This document shows, piece by piece, positions 1 to 8,631 of a stretch of DNA of 64,000 bases (within the stretch, counting starts at the first letter, position 1; each line of letters begins with the position of its first letter). The translations under genes were made by a program, and so were the position numbers. Below the pieces are notes generated by a model that did not search any database, was not told the origin of the DNA, and worked only from the letters and a program-made list of their open reading frames with translations. Source of the DNA: Microvirga mediterraneensis (lineage in GTDB: Bacteria > Pseudomonadota > Alphaproteobacteria > Rhizobiales > Beijerinckiaceae); contig NZ_JACDXJ010000001.1 of the NCBI RefSeq assembly GCF_013520865.1, positions 1,397,001-1,461,000 of the forward strand. The letters run 5' to 3'.

Positions 1-582
1 GCAATAGGCATAGCAATCGCAGCCGTAACGGGCGAGCCGCGCGACGCTCTCCACCCGGTCATAGGCGCGCAGCTCCTCGCCGGCGAAGAGGCGCGGGCTC
101 GTGGTCGAGATGACCGCGTCCTTCAGGGAGGCGCAGCGGCGGGCCATCAGCTTGCGCTCGCCGCCCGGCCCCCGGTACGTCGCGCTGCCGCCGTCGCCGA
201 AGAAGCGCTCGCCCGTGAAGGGCTGGTGCATCATGCCGAAGACCGGACGGCGCTTGTAGGTCAGCCCGATCAAGGTGCCCCAGGTGGGAAGCCCCGCAAT
301 GAAGGCCCTGGTTCCATCGATGGGATCGAGCACCCAGACGTAATCCGCATCCTCGCGCTCGGCGCCGAACTCCTCGCCGACGATGCCGTGGGTCGGGAAA
401 CTGCGCTTGATGAGGTGACGCATGATCGCCTCGCTCGCCCGATCCGCCTCCGTCACCGGGTCGAAGGCTCCGCCGCGGGACTTGTCCTCGGTGGCGATGG
501 CAGTGCGGAAGAAGGGCAGGATCGCCTGGCCCGATTGGGTCGCGAGCTCGTTGACGAAATGCGTGAAGTCGATGAGCCCCAT
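1..582 (-). CDS. hisN: Histidinol-phosphatase / inositol monophosphatase family protein (3' end cut by window edge)
   Basis: The first 194 residues of a Mg-dependent inositol monophosphatase-fold enzyme are visible; family members are about 260 residues, so the C-terminal quarter lies outside the window. The metal-site motifs are present: GEEFG near residues 69-73 and DPIDGT at 86-91. The following RAFIAGLPTWG stretch resembles HisN-type histidinol-phosphate phosphatases rather than true inositol phosphatases. The ATG at 582 is preferred because it begins the normal MGLIDFTHFV-like N-terminus. HisN removes phosphate from L-histidinol phosphate in histidine synthesis. In related genomes it sits near an N-formylglutamate amidohydrolase gene and cpdR, as here. 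Substrate is inferred from family resemblance only. Confidence 0.8.
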   Translation of the reverse strand, partial: MGLIDFTHFVNELATQSGQAILPFFRTAIATEDKSRGGAFDPVTEADRASEAIMRHLIKRSFPTHGIVGEEFGAEREDADYVWVLDPIDGTRAFIAGLPTWGTLIGLTYKRRPVFGMMHQPFTGERFFGDGGSATYRGPGGERKLMARRCASLKDAVISTTSPRLFAGEELRAYDRVESVARLARYGCDCYAYC

Positions 583-679
583 GACCTGGCGTATCCCCTA
601 AATGATGAGAGCGGGCGGTATTGGCCCGCCTGCAATCAGCTTCTATCAAGCGCTTGGCGCGCGGCAAGAGAGCGGTCGC

Positions 680-702
680 GCATCGCGCGGAAAAGTGGGC
701 CC
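680..702. repeat. Half copy of the palindromic intergenic repeat (module A)
   Basis: A GCATCG...GGAAAAGTGGGCCC string matches, in inverted orientation, one half of the repeat module seen intact at 59873-59917 and 59984-60028. It lies between two divergent genes, and the other half is degraded. Confidence 0.45.
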
Positions 703-744
703 TGTGTCCCGTGCGCTGCACGCGCGTCAAAGGATTTCGCCTTC

Positions 745-2004
745 ATGAATTTTGCGTCCAAGTCCGGCACGACCCGATTCGAATCGGCCCTGTTCCTGAT
801 CGCGGTTCTCGCCGCGCTCTATGCAGTCAGCCAGTTCCTGCGCAATTCCATCGGCGTCATCGCCAATGACCTCGCCCGCGAGCTGCATCTCACGGCAACC
901 CAGACGGGCCTTCTCTCCAGCGCCTTCTTCTTCGCCTTCGCGGCGGTCCAGATCCCGATCGGCATCCTCATCGACCGGTACGGCCCCAAGCGGGTCATGC
1001 TGGCGACGGCCGTGCTGACGGTTGCGGGAACAATCCTCTTCGCCCTTGCTCCTTCGGCTTCCCTGCTCATCGCCGCGCGGGCGCTCATGGGGCTCGGCTG
1101 CTCCACCTTCTTCATGGCGCCCCTGGTGATCTATGCCCGGCGCTTCCCGCCGCAGCGCTTCGCCGGGTTGACCAGTCTGCAGATGGGATTGGCCAATACC
1201 GGCACCCTGGCGGCGACGGCCCCGCTGGCGGCCTCCGCCGCGGCCTTCGGCTGGCGCGCCTCGTTCCTCGCGGTGGCCGTCCTGACCATCATCATCTGGT
1301 TCGCCATCCTGTGGATCGTGCCTAAGGATCCGCACGCGGAGCGGCCGAAGGAGACCTGGAGTGATGCATTCCGTGGCGTGGCCGCCGCCCTGAAGGTGCC
1401 GTCCTTCTGGCCGGTCTTCTTCATGCACCTGACCACATATGGGTGCTTCGCCTCAGTGATCGGGCTCTGGGGCGGGCCCTGGCTGTCCGACGTGCACGGG
1501 GCCGATCTCGCCATGAGAGGAAACATCCTGCTGCTGGGCGCGACGGCGCAGATCTGCGGCATGCTGCTCTGGGGCGCCATGGACCGGTTCTGGGGCAGCT
1601 ACAAGAAACCCGTCCTCATCGGCAGCACGGCGACGATCCTCCTGCTTCTCCTGCTCGTCCTCGCGCCTCTCGACCGCACCGCCGTCACGTTCTGGTTCCC
1701 CCTCTTCGGCCTCTGCGTCGCCTATACGCCCATCCTGACCAGCCACGGGAAGTCGCTGTTCCCATCGACCCTCACGGGGAGGGGTATCACGCTCATGAAT
1801 ATCGGCACGATGGGCGGGGCGTTTCTCTCCCAGAGCGTGACGGGCATGCTGATCGACCTCATGGGACGGTCGGACCAGGGGCTTTACCGCCCGGAGGGCT
1901 ATCGCCTCGTTTTCGCGGCTCTCGCGGGCTGGCTGCTCCTGAGCCTTGCCTTCTATGTCAAAGCCATCGATCCGCATCCGAGCAGGCATGCAACAAAGGC
2001 ATAA
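745..2004 (+). CDS. MFS transporter
   Basis: A 419-residue major facilitator superfamily permease. The protein is strongly hydrophobic with about 12 membrane segments. A clear motif A (DRYGPKRV) lies in the loop between segments 2 and 3, near residue 75. The second half begins after a hydrophilic loop containing PHAERPKETW. The reading frame is open much further upstream, but the first 173 codons there lack protein-like composition. The ATG at 745 follows an AGGA at 731-734 and begins a normal MFS N-terminus. The gene is divergent from the hisN-like gene. The substrate cannot be told from the sequence; the overall look is of the nitrate/nitrite and sugar-phosphate-like MFS groups. Confidence 0.88.
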   Translation: MNFASKSGTTRFESALFLIAVLAALYAVSQFLRNSIGVIANDLARELHLTATQTGLLSSAFFFAFAAVQIPIGILIDRYGPKRVMLATAVLTVAGTILFALAPSASLLIAARALMGLGCSTFFMAPLVIYARRFPPQRFAGLTSLQMGLANTGTLAATAPLAASAAAFGWRASFLAVAVLTIIIWFAILWIVPKDPHAERPKETWSDAFRGVAAALKVPSFWPVFFMHLTTYGCFASVIGLWGGPWLSDVHGADLAMRGNILLLGATAQICGMLLWGAMDRFWGSYKKPVLIGSTATILLLLLLVLAPLDRTAVTFWFPLFGLCVAYTPILTSHGKSLFPSTLTGRGITLMNIGTMGGAFLSQSVTGMLIDLMGRSDQGLYRPEGYRLVFAALAGWLLLSLAFYVKAIDPHPSRHATKA

Positions 2005-2175
2005 CCGGAGGCGAGATTTTGGTTGCAATTTGTGCGATGCGGCGTAATTATTGCAGTGCGATATGGCGATGGCGTCGCCGTATCGCTGCCCTTCTTGGGC
2101 GTTTCCTCCCTAAACTTCGGGCCGCTGGCAACAGTGGCCTTTTTTCTTGCCCGAACGGGTTTGATGCGCAGAGGA

Positions 2176-3066
2176 TCACTCCGCTGCGATGGACCGAATC
2201 GTCAGCTCGCCCTCGATATCCGCGATTACCTGGGTGAAAGCCTGGGTCACGTCCTCCGCAAGCACCGCGAAGCCCGGCTTCTTCTGCATGCTGCGCTCGT
2301 CCATGTAGAGCGCCCGGTTGATCTCGATCTGGAGCGCGTGCCGCCCCAGGGCGGGCTCGCCGTAATGCTCGGTGATGAATCCGCCCGCATAGGGCTTGTT
2401 GCGGATCACCGTATAGCCGCGTCCTCTCAAGGCCGCTTCCACCAGGTCGATCAGAAGGGTGGCGCAGCTCGTGCCGTAGCGGTCGCCCAGCACGATGTCG
2501 GCCTTGGCTCCGTCCTCGCGGCTGACGCTGGAGGAGGGCATGGAATGGCAATCGATCAGGACGGCATGCCCGAAATGCTGGGCCGTGCGGCGCACGAGAT
2601 GGCGCAGGGTCCGGTGATAAGGCTTGTAGAGCCATTCGATCCGGTGCAGGGCCTCGTCCACGTGGAGGCGGGAGCGGTAGATCTCCTGCCCGTCGGCCAC
2701 GATGCGCGGGATGGTCCCGAGGCCTCCGGCCACCCGCATGGAGCGGGTATTGGTGAAAGGCGGCAGGCGGCCGTCGAACATGCGGGAATCGAGCTCGTAG
2801 GGTTCCCGGTTCAGGTCGAGAAAGGCCCGCGGGAAGCGCGCAGTCATGAGGGGCGCGCCGAGATCCGGCATCGCGCTGAAGAGCTCGTCCACGAAGGCGT
2901 CCTCGGAGCGCCTCAGGGCGACGGCATCGAGCCGGGACGCAGCCAGGAAGGACGCCGGATAGACGGCTCCCGCATGAGGCACGTTGAAGACGAAGGGGAT
3001 CGTCTGCGCCGAAGGTTCGGTGATCGTGAAGGGGGGATCGAACTCATCAACGATGGTTGGCCGCAT
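2176..3066 (-). CDS. N-formylglutamate amidohydrolase family protein (first paralog)
   Basis: About 296 residues. The family motifs are visible: FNVPHAGAVYP near the N-terminus, LDLNREPYELD, the DCHSMPSS metal-site motif, and IEINRALYMDE near the C-terminus. Enzymes of this family hydrolyse N-formylglutamate to formate and glutamate, the last step of one histidine degradation route, but many members act on other N-formyl or N-acyl amino acids. No other hut gene is nearby, so the role is open. The ATG at 3066 (MRPTIVDEFD) is chosen; an in-frame ATG at 3138 would add 24 residues of poor composition. It is divergent from cpdR, an arrangement common in Rhizobiales. A second, distinct paralog lies at 8743-9582. 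Confidence 0.85.
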   Translation of the reverse strand: MRPTIVDEFDPPFTITEPSAQTIPFVFNVPHAGAVYPASFLAASRLDAVALRRSEDAFVDELFSAMPDLGAPLMTARFPRAFLDLNREPYELDSRMFDGRLPPFTNTRSMRVAGGLGTIPRIVADGQEIYRSRLHVDEALHRIEWLYKPYHRTLRHLVRRTAQHFGHAVLIDCHSMPSSSVSREDGAKADIVLGDRYGTSCATLLIDLVEAALRGRGYTVIRNKPYAGGFITEHYGEPALGRHALQIEINRALYMDERSMQKKPGFAVLAEDVTQAFTQVIADIEGELTIRSIAAE

Positions 3067-3240
3067 CAGAAATCTTGGCTTTATTGGAAAAGAAGCAGGT
3101 GTTCGCGCTAGTGTAAGGCAGCTCCGCCGCCTGTCCATGACAATATCGTAGCAACGCTGCGTCGTACTTTCACGGCTTGTTTACCATCGACCCGTCATGA
3201 AGGAGCGAGTCAAACCGCCACGATTCGGGACTGGCAACCG

Positions 3241-3597
3241 ATGAAGATTCTTCTTGCCGAAGACGATAACGACATGCGCCGCTTCCTCGTGAAGGCGCTG
3301 GAGAACGCAGGCTACGACGTCGCCTCGTTCGACAACGGCCTTTCGGCCTATAACCGCCTGAGGGAAGAGCCCTTCGAGCTCCTCCTGACCGACATCGTCA
3401 TGCCGGAGATGGATGGCATCGAGCTGGCCCGCAAGGCCACCGAGCTCGACCCGGAGATCAAGGTGATGTTCATCACCGGCTTCGCGGCCGTCGCCCTCAA
3501 CCCGGATTCCCAGGCCCCGCGCGACGCGAAGGTCCTGTCGAAGCCGTTCCACCTGCGCGATCTGGTGAGCGAAGTCGATAAAATGATGGCCGCCTAA
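3241..3597 (+). CDS. cpdR: CpdR, single-domain response regulator controlling ClpXP-dependent cell-cycle proteolysis
   Basis: A 118-residue stand-alone receiver domain with no output domain. The acidic pocket is D8/D9, the phospho-acceptor is D51 in LLLTDIVMP, and the conserved T79 and K101 (SKPF) are present. Length and sequence match alphaproteobacterial CpdR. In Caulobacter, unphosphorylated CpdR docks substrates such as CtrA and PdeA to ClpXP, and phosphorylation through CckA-ChpT switches this off. RcdA, which acts with CpdR in the same adaptor hierarchy, is encoded at 44868-45398. The start follows GCAACCG without a strong Shine-Dalgarno sequence; no earlier in-frame start is credible. 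Confidence 0.93.
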   Translation: MKILLAEDDNDMRRFLVKALENAGYDVASFDNGLSAYNRLREEPFELLLTDIVMPEMDGIELARKATELDPEIKVMFITGFAAVALNPDSQAPRDAKVLSKPFHLRDLVSEVDKMMAA

Positions 3598-3686
3598 AAA
3601 AGGCTGGCCTTCAGGCTTGCGCCAGAGCCCGCTTGTGGGTATATCGCCCCCACAGCCGAAGCGGGACCTCAAAATCACCGTTTCCC

Positions 3687-3761
3687 GGGCGCGTAGCTCA
3701 GCGGGAGAGCACTACGTTGACATCGTAGGGGTCGCTGGTTCGATCCCAGCCGCGCCCACCA
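3687..3761 (+). tRNA. tRNA-Val (anticodon GAC)
   Basis: A complete 75-nt cloverleaf. The acceptor stem pairs GGGCGCG (3687-3693) with CGCGCCC (3751-3757), followed by discriminator A and an encoded CCA (3759-3761). The anticodon stem CTACG/CGTAG closes the loop TTGACAT, placing GAC at 3719-3721, which reads GUC valine codons. The T loop GGTTCGATCCC is canonical. The L36 gene starts 43 bases downstream with no strong terminator between them, so co-transcription is possible. Confidence 0.97.
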
Positions 3762-3804
3762 TTTTCTTTTTCCGGCCTTCCCGAAGGGCCGCAGGAGACC
3801 GGAT

Positions 3805-3930
3805 ATGAAGATCCGTAACTCGTTGAAGTCGATCCGCGGCCGTCACCGCGACAACCAGCTGGTTCGTCGCAAGGGCCGGGTCTACATCATCAACAAGACC
3901 CAGAAGCGCTACAAGGCTCGTCAGGGCTAA
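3805..3930 (+). CDS. rpmJ: 50S ribosomal protein L36, cysteine-free type
   Basis: A 41-residue protein beginning [17 protein letters not shown] and ending RYKARQG, which matches the ykgO-type (type B) L36 of alphaproteobacteria. It has none of the Cys/His zinc ligands found in type A L36. An AGGAG Shine-Dalgarno sequence at 3793-3797 precedes the ATG. L36 is the smallest protein of the large ribosomal subunit. The gene ends in a perfect rho-independent terminator at 3975-4013. Confidence 0.95.
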   Translation: MKIRNSLKSIRGRHRDNQLVRRKGRVYIINKTQKRYKARQG

Positions 3931-3974
3931 GCCGGCGCGTGCGGCATCGCCGCACACGATAATCTGAATTGACC

Positions 3975-4013
3975 ACGCATGCCGGGACCCTAAAATCCCG
4001 GCATGCGTTTTTT
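3975..4013 (+). terminator. Rho-independent terminator of the L36 gene, overlapping the next start codon
   Basis: A 13-bp perfect stem (ACGCATGCCGGGA at 3975-3987 with its complement at 3996-4008) encloses an 8-base loop and is followed by six T. The ATG at 4003 that opens the next gene lies inside the right arm of the stem. Confidence 0.9.
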
Positions 4014-4608
4014 CGCGTGCCTGCTGGCCCTCGCCCTCGTGTCCGCCGCGCTCCCTTCGAGCGCACAGGAACCCGTGCGCCCCAAGGATTCCAAGGAGCA
4101 GGCTCAGCCGCCTCGGCCGCGCCCACGGACGTCCACTCTCGACGAGCTCTTCGAGCGTTTAGGAAAAGCGCAGTCCGAGCGCGAAGCGGAAGGCATCTCC
4201 TCCCTGATCGAGCGGCGCTTCTCCCGCTCCGGCTCCGATACGGCCGATCTTCTCCTCCAGCGCGCGGGCGAGGCTTATGGAAAGAAGGATTTTCCCCTCG
4301 CCATCGAACTGATCGACCGGGTCCTGGTGCTCCAGCCCAACTGGGCGGAGGCCTGGTACAAGCGGGCGACGGTGTTCTACCAGCTCGACGATCCGGTGGG
4401 CGCCATGGCCGACCTCAACCGGGCGATCAGGATCGAGCCCCGTCACTTCAACGCCTGGACCGGGCTCGGCCACATCCTCATGGCTTCCGACGACAAGGTG
4501 CATGCGCTCGTGGCCTATCGCCGGGTGCTCGCCATCAACCCGCAGATGTCCGACGTGAAGACCATCGTGAACCGCCTCTCGCCCGAGGTTGACGGACAGG
4601 ATCTCTAA
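4003..4608 (+). CDS. Periplasmic TPR-repeat protein
   Basis: 201 residues with a clear Sec signal peptide (MRFFACLLALALVSAALPSSAQ, cleavage near residue 21). A proline-rich linker follows, then at least three tetratricopeptide repeats between residues 60 and 190, including ALVAYRRVLAINP. TPR proteins are scaffolds for protein-protein contacts; the partner is unknown. The start codon sits in the right arm of the L36 terminator, and no Shine-Dalgarno sequence can be seen outside that hairpin. The ATG is nevertheless the only start giving a complete signal peptide. The alpha/beta hydrolase gene begins 15 bases after the stop, so the two are probably co-transcribed. Confidence 0.85.
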   Translation: MRFFACLLALALVSAALPSSAQEPVRPKDSKEQAQPPRPRPRTSTLDELFERLGKAQSEREAEGISSLIERRFSRSGSDTADLLLQRAGEAYGKKDFPLAIELIDRVLVLQPNWAEAWYKRATVFYQLDDPVGAMADLNRAIRIEPRHFNAWTGLGHILMASDDKVHALVAYRRVLAINPQMSDVKTIVNRLSPEVDGQDL

Positions 4609-4623
4609 ATCCACGTTGCGGGG

Positions 4624-5607
4624 ATGTCCCTGCTCCTCGTTCCCGCCGTGCCGCTTGCGCTCCTGAGCCTCGGAGCCGCGTTCACCTATCTCTACGCGTG
4701 GTCGATCGAAAGGCGCTTCCCGCCGACCGGCCGGTTCATCACGGTCGAGGGTTCCAGGCTGCACTACCGGGAGGAGGGGCCTCGTGACGGTCCAGCGCGC
4801 GGAACCATCGTGCTCCTGCACGGCGCCTCGTCGAATCTGGTCGAATCCATGCTGAGCCTGGGCCGGGCGCTGTCGCAGCGCTACCGGGTCCTCGCCTTCG
4901 ACCGTCCCGGCCATGGCTGGAGCGAGCGGAAGCCGGGCCTGGGCGAGGCCGAGCCCGCCCGGCAGGCGGCGCTGATCGCCGGCGCCCTGCGGCAATTGGG
5001 CGTCCGGGACGCGGTGGTCGTGGGGCATTCCTGGTCGGGAACCGTGGTGCCCCATTTCGCCCTCGATCATCCAGACGTCGCGGGGGCGGTCCTCGTTCTG
5101 TCCGGGATCACGTCTCCCTGGCCGGGCGGCTATGTCGGCTGGTATCGGCGCCTGATCGATTCCCGGGCCGGATGGCTCATGATGCGCACGCTTGCCGTGC
5201 CGGTTCTTCTCGTCCTGCGGCCCTGGATGAAGGCGAAGACCTTCCGGCCGCAGCCGGCTCCGCCCCATATCGTGACGAAGGGCTTCATCCCCCTGGCTTT
5301 CCGGCCCCGGGCTTACGAGGCCAACATGCAGGATTTCGCCGTCATGTACGATGCGGTCCTGCGGCAGAGCGCGCGCTACGGGGAGATTCGGATGCCCGTG
5401 ACGGTGGTGGCCGGCGACCGGGACGAGATCGTCTGGAGCGACCTCCACAGCCTCTCCTTCGCCCGGGCGGTGCCGGGCGCGGAGCTGATCCTGATGCCCG
5501 GCATCGGCCACATGCCGCAATACGCCGACCAGACGACGGTCCTCGCGGCTATCGAGGCCCTGGCCGGGCGGGTTGCGTCGGCCAGGGTTGAGGCGCCTCA
5601 GGCCTGA
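4624..5607 (+). CDS. Alpha/beta hydrolase with N-terminal membrane anchor
   Basis: 327 residues. A hydrophobic segment at residues 1-26 looks like an uncleaved anchor. The hydrolase fold follows: oxyanion motif HGASSN near 66, nucleophile elbow GHSWSG with Ser136, acidic residue in GDRDEIV (around 265-267) and His296 in GIGHMP. The DRPGHGWS segment is typical of the epoxide hydrolase / haloperoxidase-like branch. The substrate cannot be predicted. The stop overlaps the end of the convergent pyk gene by 10 bases, which leaves no room for a terminator between them. Confidence 0.85.
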   Translation: MSLLLVPAVPLALLSLGAAFTYLYAWSIERRFPPTGRFITVEGSRLHYREEGPRDGPARGTIVLLHGASSNLVESMLSLGRALSQRYRVLAFDRPGHGWSERKPGLGEAEPARQAALIAGALRQLGVRDAVVVGHSWSGTVVPHFALDHPDVAGAVLVLSGITSPWPGGYVGWYRRLIDSRAGWLMMRTLAVPVLLVLRPWMKAKTFRPQPAPPHIVTKGFIPLAFRPRAYEANMQDFAVMYDAVLRQSARYGEIRMPVTVVAGDRDEIVWSDLHSLSFARAVPGAELILMPGIGHMPQYADQTTVLAAIEALAGRVASARVEAPQA

Positions 5608-7040
5608 GCGGCGTGCTCCTGGTTGACGAAGGCGATGCGCACCATGTTGGTGGCGCCGGGGGTGCCGAAGGGCATGCCGGCCACGATGATGATGCGCTCG
5701 CCGATGGCCGAGTAGCCCTCGCGCACGGCGAACTTGCAGGCGCGGAAGGCCATGTCGTCGATGTCGCTGGCGTCCTTGGTGCGGATCGAGTGCACACCCC
5801 AGACCAGGGCGAGGCGCCGGGCGGTGTTCACGCTGGGCGTCAGCGCGACGACGGTGGAGTTCGGCCGCTCGCGGGCGATGCGGAACGCGGTCGAGCCCGA
5901 GAAGGTCCAGGCGGCGACCGTCTTGATGTTGAGCGTATCGGCGATCTGGTGCGAGGCCGCCGCGATGGCGTCCGAGCCGGTGGCTTCCGGCTCCGCGTTC
6001 AGGGTGCGCATGATCGACCAGTAGTTCTGGTCCTGCTCCACCTCCTCGGCGATGCGGCTCATAGTGGAAACCGCATCCACCGGGTACTGGCCCGAGGCGC
6101 TCTCGGCCGAGAGCATGACCGCATCCGCTCCGTCATAGACGGCGGTCGCCACGTCGGAGACCTCCGCGCGGGTCGGGACCGGCGAGGTGATCATGGATTC
6201 CAGCATCTGGGTCGCCACCACAACGGGCTTCCCGAGCTTGCGGGCCGTGCGGACGATGCGCTTCTGGATGCCGGGCACCTTCTCCAGCGGCATTTCCACG
6301 CCGAGATCGCCGCGGGCGACCATGACCGCGTCGGAGATCTCCATGATCTCGTCGAGACGGGTGATGGCCTGGGGCTTCTCGAGCTTCGACATCACGAGCG
6401 CGCGGCCGCGGGCGACCTTCTTCACTTCGGCCACGTCCTCGGGACGCTGCACGAAGGACAGGGCGATCCAATCCACGCCGGCATCGAGGGCGGCTTCGAG
6501 ATCCGAGCGGTCCTTCTCCGTCATGGCGGCGACGGGAATCGTCGTGTCGGGCAGGCTGACGCCTTTGCGGTTGGAGATCTTGCCCGCGACTTCCACGATC
6601 GTGGTGGCCGAGCCCTGCTTCACGCTCTTCACGCGCAGCCGCAGCTTGCCGTCGTCGATCAGCACCGTGTGGCCGGGCTCGAGCGAGGACAGGATTTCGG
6701 GATGGGGCAGGTGCACGCGGTTCTTGGTACCGGGCGTCTTGTCGGCATCGAGGGTGAAGCTCTGGCCCTGCACCAGCATGGCGCTGTCGCCCTCGAAGGC
6801 GCCCACGCGCAGCTTCGGACCCTGCAGATCGGCGAGGATCGCGATGGGACGCTTGAACCGGGCCTCGACGGCGCGGATCATCTCGACCCGCTCCTTCAGC
6901 TTCTCGCGGGGGAGGTGGCTCATGTTGAGGCGGAAGACGTCGGCACCGGCCTCGAACAGCTTGGCGATCATCTCCGGATTCTCGGAAGCCGGGCCCAAGG
7001 TTGCTAGGATCTTCGTGCGCCTGTCGCGTCTCATCGTCAT
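5598..7040 (-). CDS. pyk: Pyruvate kinase
   Basis: A full-length 480-residue pyruvate kinase, which converts phosphoenolpyruvate and ADP to pyruvate and ATP at the end of glycolysis. Visible features are the N-terminal RRTKILATLGPAS, FRLNMSH, ILADLQGPKLR, the substrate and Mg/K site MSKLEKPQAI, VARGDLGVE, and the ATQMLESM helix. A C-terminal regulatory domain follows from about residue 350. The start ATG overlaps the TGA of the upstream DUF1036 gene by four bases, so translation of the two is coupled. The glycolytic genes tkt, gap, pgk and fba lie about 48 kb away in this window. Confidence 0.97.
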   Translation of the reverse strand: MTMRRDRRTKILATLGPASENPEMIAKLFEAGADVFRLNMSHLPREKLKERVEMIRAVEARFKRPIAILADLQGPKLRVGAFEGDSAMLVQGQSFTLDADKTPGTKNRVHLPHPEILSSLEPGHTVLIDDGKLRLRVKSVKQGSATTIVEVAGKISNRKGVSLPDTTIPVAAMTEKDRSDLEAALDAGVDWIALSFVQRPEDVAEVKKVARGRALVMSKLEKPQAITRLDEIMEISDAVMVARGDLGVEMPLEKVPGIQKRIVRTARKLGKPVVVATQMLESMITSPVPTRAEVSDVATAVYDGADAVMLSAESASGQYPVDAVSTMSRIAEEVEQDQNYWSIMRTLNAEPEATGSDAIAAASHQIADTLNIKTVAAWTFSGSTAFRIARERPNSTVVALTPSVNTARRLALVWGVHSIRTKDASDIDDMAFRACKFAVREGYSAIGERIIIVAGMPFGTPGATNMVRIAFVNQEHAAQA

Positions 7041-7498
7041 GGCCCCCCTGGCCGGTTCGTTTCGGTGAGCTGGATCGTCCAGCTCTTCTGTTCACCTGTG
7101 TCGACTTCGAAGAAGCCGCTGCGGTCAAAGCCTCTTGCGAGGCAATCCTCCGTTCCGCGAATCGTGAATTCGCGCTCCCGGGTGCACATGAAGGAGCGTC
7201 CGCTCCATTCACCGCCCCGGTCGTAGTCGATGGCATAGATATAATAGAAGCGGCCGCCCAGCTGCCCCTTGAGCAGCGTCTCGCAGGCGCGCGCGGTGAG
7301 ATTCCACCAGCCTTCCGTAACCCACCCTTGGGCGTCCCGGTAGCCGAGCGCGATGCCGACCCGGCTCGAGGTCATGTTGCACAGGCGCAGATCCGCCTTC
7401 GCGGGCGATGCGGCCAGAAGGCACCCGCTGGCGAGGAACGTCGCGAGTGCAAGGCTTCGCCGCCGGCGAGGGGACGATGTGAGGAGAGCGGCCTTCAT
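7037..7498 (-). CDS. DUF1036 secreted protein
   Basis: 153 residues. Residues 1-35 form a signal peptide: a basic run of arginines, then a hydrophobic LALATFLASGCLLA core ending near AKA. The mature part has the DUF1036 pattern: LRLCNMTSSRVGIALGY, GWWNL, C(E)TLL, YYIYAIDY, a CTREREFTIRG segment and a final acidic stretch. The four mature cysteines may form disulfides. The start at 7498 is chosen because it creates the signal peptide; codons upstream do not look coding. It is commonly found next to pyk in alphaproteobacteria. Function is unknown. Confidence 0.85.
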   Translation of the reverse strand: MKAALLTSSPRRRRSLALATFLASGCLLAASPAKADLRLCNMTSSRVGIALGYRDAQGWVTEGWWNLTARACETLLKGQLGGRFYYIYAIDYDRGGEWSGRSFMCTREREFTIRGTEDCLARGFDRSGFFEVDTGEQKSWTIQLTETNRPGGP

Positions 7499-7692
7499 GG
7501 ATGCGGTGTGATCGAATCGAAAGGAATGAAATCGCACAATGCGGTGAGAACTATGTCGAATCGTTGTCGGCCAGAAGTTCAGCCGGGGCAAGGCTTTACA
7601 GCAGGCTCGCTGCAGATTTTGCAGGCCGCATGGCCTTTACAACACTCCGGGGCCTCTTTGAAATGGGCCTTGCCCTCCATTTAGAGGGGAAT

Positions 7693-8631
7693 CTATCCGG
7701 CCGGTGCATCGGCCTTGGGGCGCGCGATCCAGATGCCGAACAGAATCAAGGCGCCGCCGACGCTCTGCACCAGGGTCAGTGGCTCGCCGAGGATCGCCCA
7801 GCCGAACAGCGCCGCGGCAATCGCCTCCAGGAAGATCACCAGAGACGAGAAGACCGCCGGCAATCGCCCGAGCGCGATGGCGAGAAGGCCCTGTCCGCCC
7901 GCATGGCTGACATACGACATGGCGAGAAGCGCCGCGATGCCCTGCGCGGTCTGCGGGATCACGCGCGTGTCGAAGAGAAACGCCACGACCAGAAGAATCG
8001 CCGAGGTGATCAGCCCGGCCTCGAACGTCACCCGCGCGGCGCCTGCCGTCTTGCGCGCCCGGCTGGCCGCCAGGAAATACATGCCGAAGAAGAAGGCCGT
8101 GGCGACGCCGTAGAGATCGCCGACGATCCGGGCGGGATCCGCCTGGAGGCTCTGGCCGATCAGAGCCGCGCCGCCGAGCAGGCAGAGGCCGAGGCCCATG
8201 AAGGTCCCCCGCGAGACCCGCTGTCTGAGCACGAGCCACACGGTCAGCACCACGAAGAGCGGCGCCATGGTGGCGAAGAAGGTGGCGTTCGCCACCGTGG
8301 TCTTGAGAATCGCCAGGTGCCAGAAGAAGAGATCGCCGGCGAAGACGATGCCCCCGAGGATGCTCGCCCTGGAAAACCGGACCGTCACTGTGCCGGCGGG
8401 CGCGCGCTTCTCCTCGATTCGCATCCAGGCGTAGAGGAGGGGCAGGCAGAGCGAGACGCGCCAGAAGGCGCTGGCGAAGGGGCCCACATCGGCCGGTGCC
8501 CCGCCTATGCTGGAAGACGCAAAGCGCACGAAGATCGGGGAAATCCCCATGGCGACGGCGCCGAGGCACAGCGCGGCAAAAGCCGAGGTCAAGCCCGGTT
8601 CGAGCCGGGCCGTTGTGGATGGGGCGGGCAT
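7693..8631 (-). CDS. DMT (EamA) family exporter
   Basis: 312 residues with about ten membrane segments arranged as two EamA repeats (roughly residues 15-150 and 165-300). The end of the second repeat reads LGEPLTLVQSVGGALILFGIW, a classic EamA C-terminal signature. Members of the drug/metabolite transporter superfamily export amino acids, metabolites or toxic compounds; the substrate here is unknown. The gene is divergent from the second N-formylglutamate amidohydrolase gene. Confidence 0.88.
   Translation of the reverse strand: MPAPSTTARLEPGLTSAFAALCLGAVAMGISPIFVRFASSSIGGAPADVGPFASAFWRVSLCLPLLYAWMRIEEKRAPAGTVTVRFSRASILGGIVFAGDLFFWHLAILKTTVANATFFATMAPLFVVLTVWLVLRQRVSRGTFMGLGLCLLGGAALIGQSLQADPARIVGDLYGVATAFFFGMYFLAASRARKTAGAARVTFEAGLITSAILLVVAFLFDTRVIPQTAQGIAALLAMSYVSHAGGQGLLAIALGRLPAVFSSLVIFLEAIAAALFGWAILGEPLTLVQSVGGALILFGIWIARPKADAPAG

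Noticed and set aside
226..744. 173-codon upstream extension of the MFS transporter frame
   Set aside because: It runs antisense through the hisN-like gene and lacks protein-like composition; the ATG at 745 is a natural start.
3203..3240. Possible CtrA site before cpdR (TTTACCAT near 3180-3188)
   Set aside because: No second TTAA half site at the required spacing; only a one-sided partial match.
5613..7007. 464-codon open frame antisense to pyk
   Set aside because: Rich in His, Asp, Gly and Arg without any recognisable fold; explained by pyk on the other strand.
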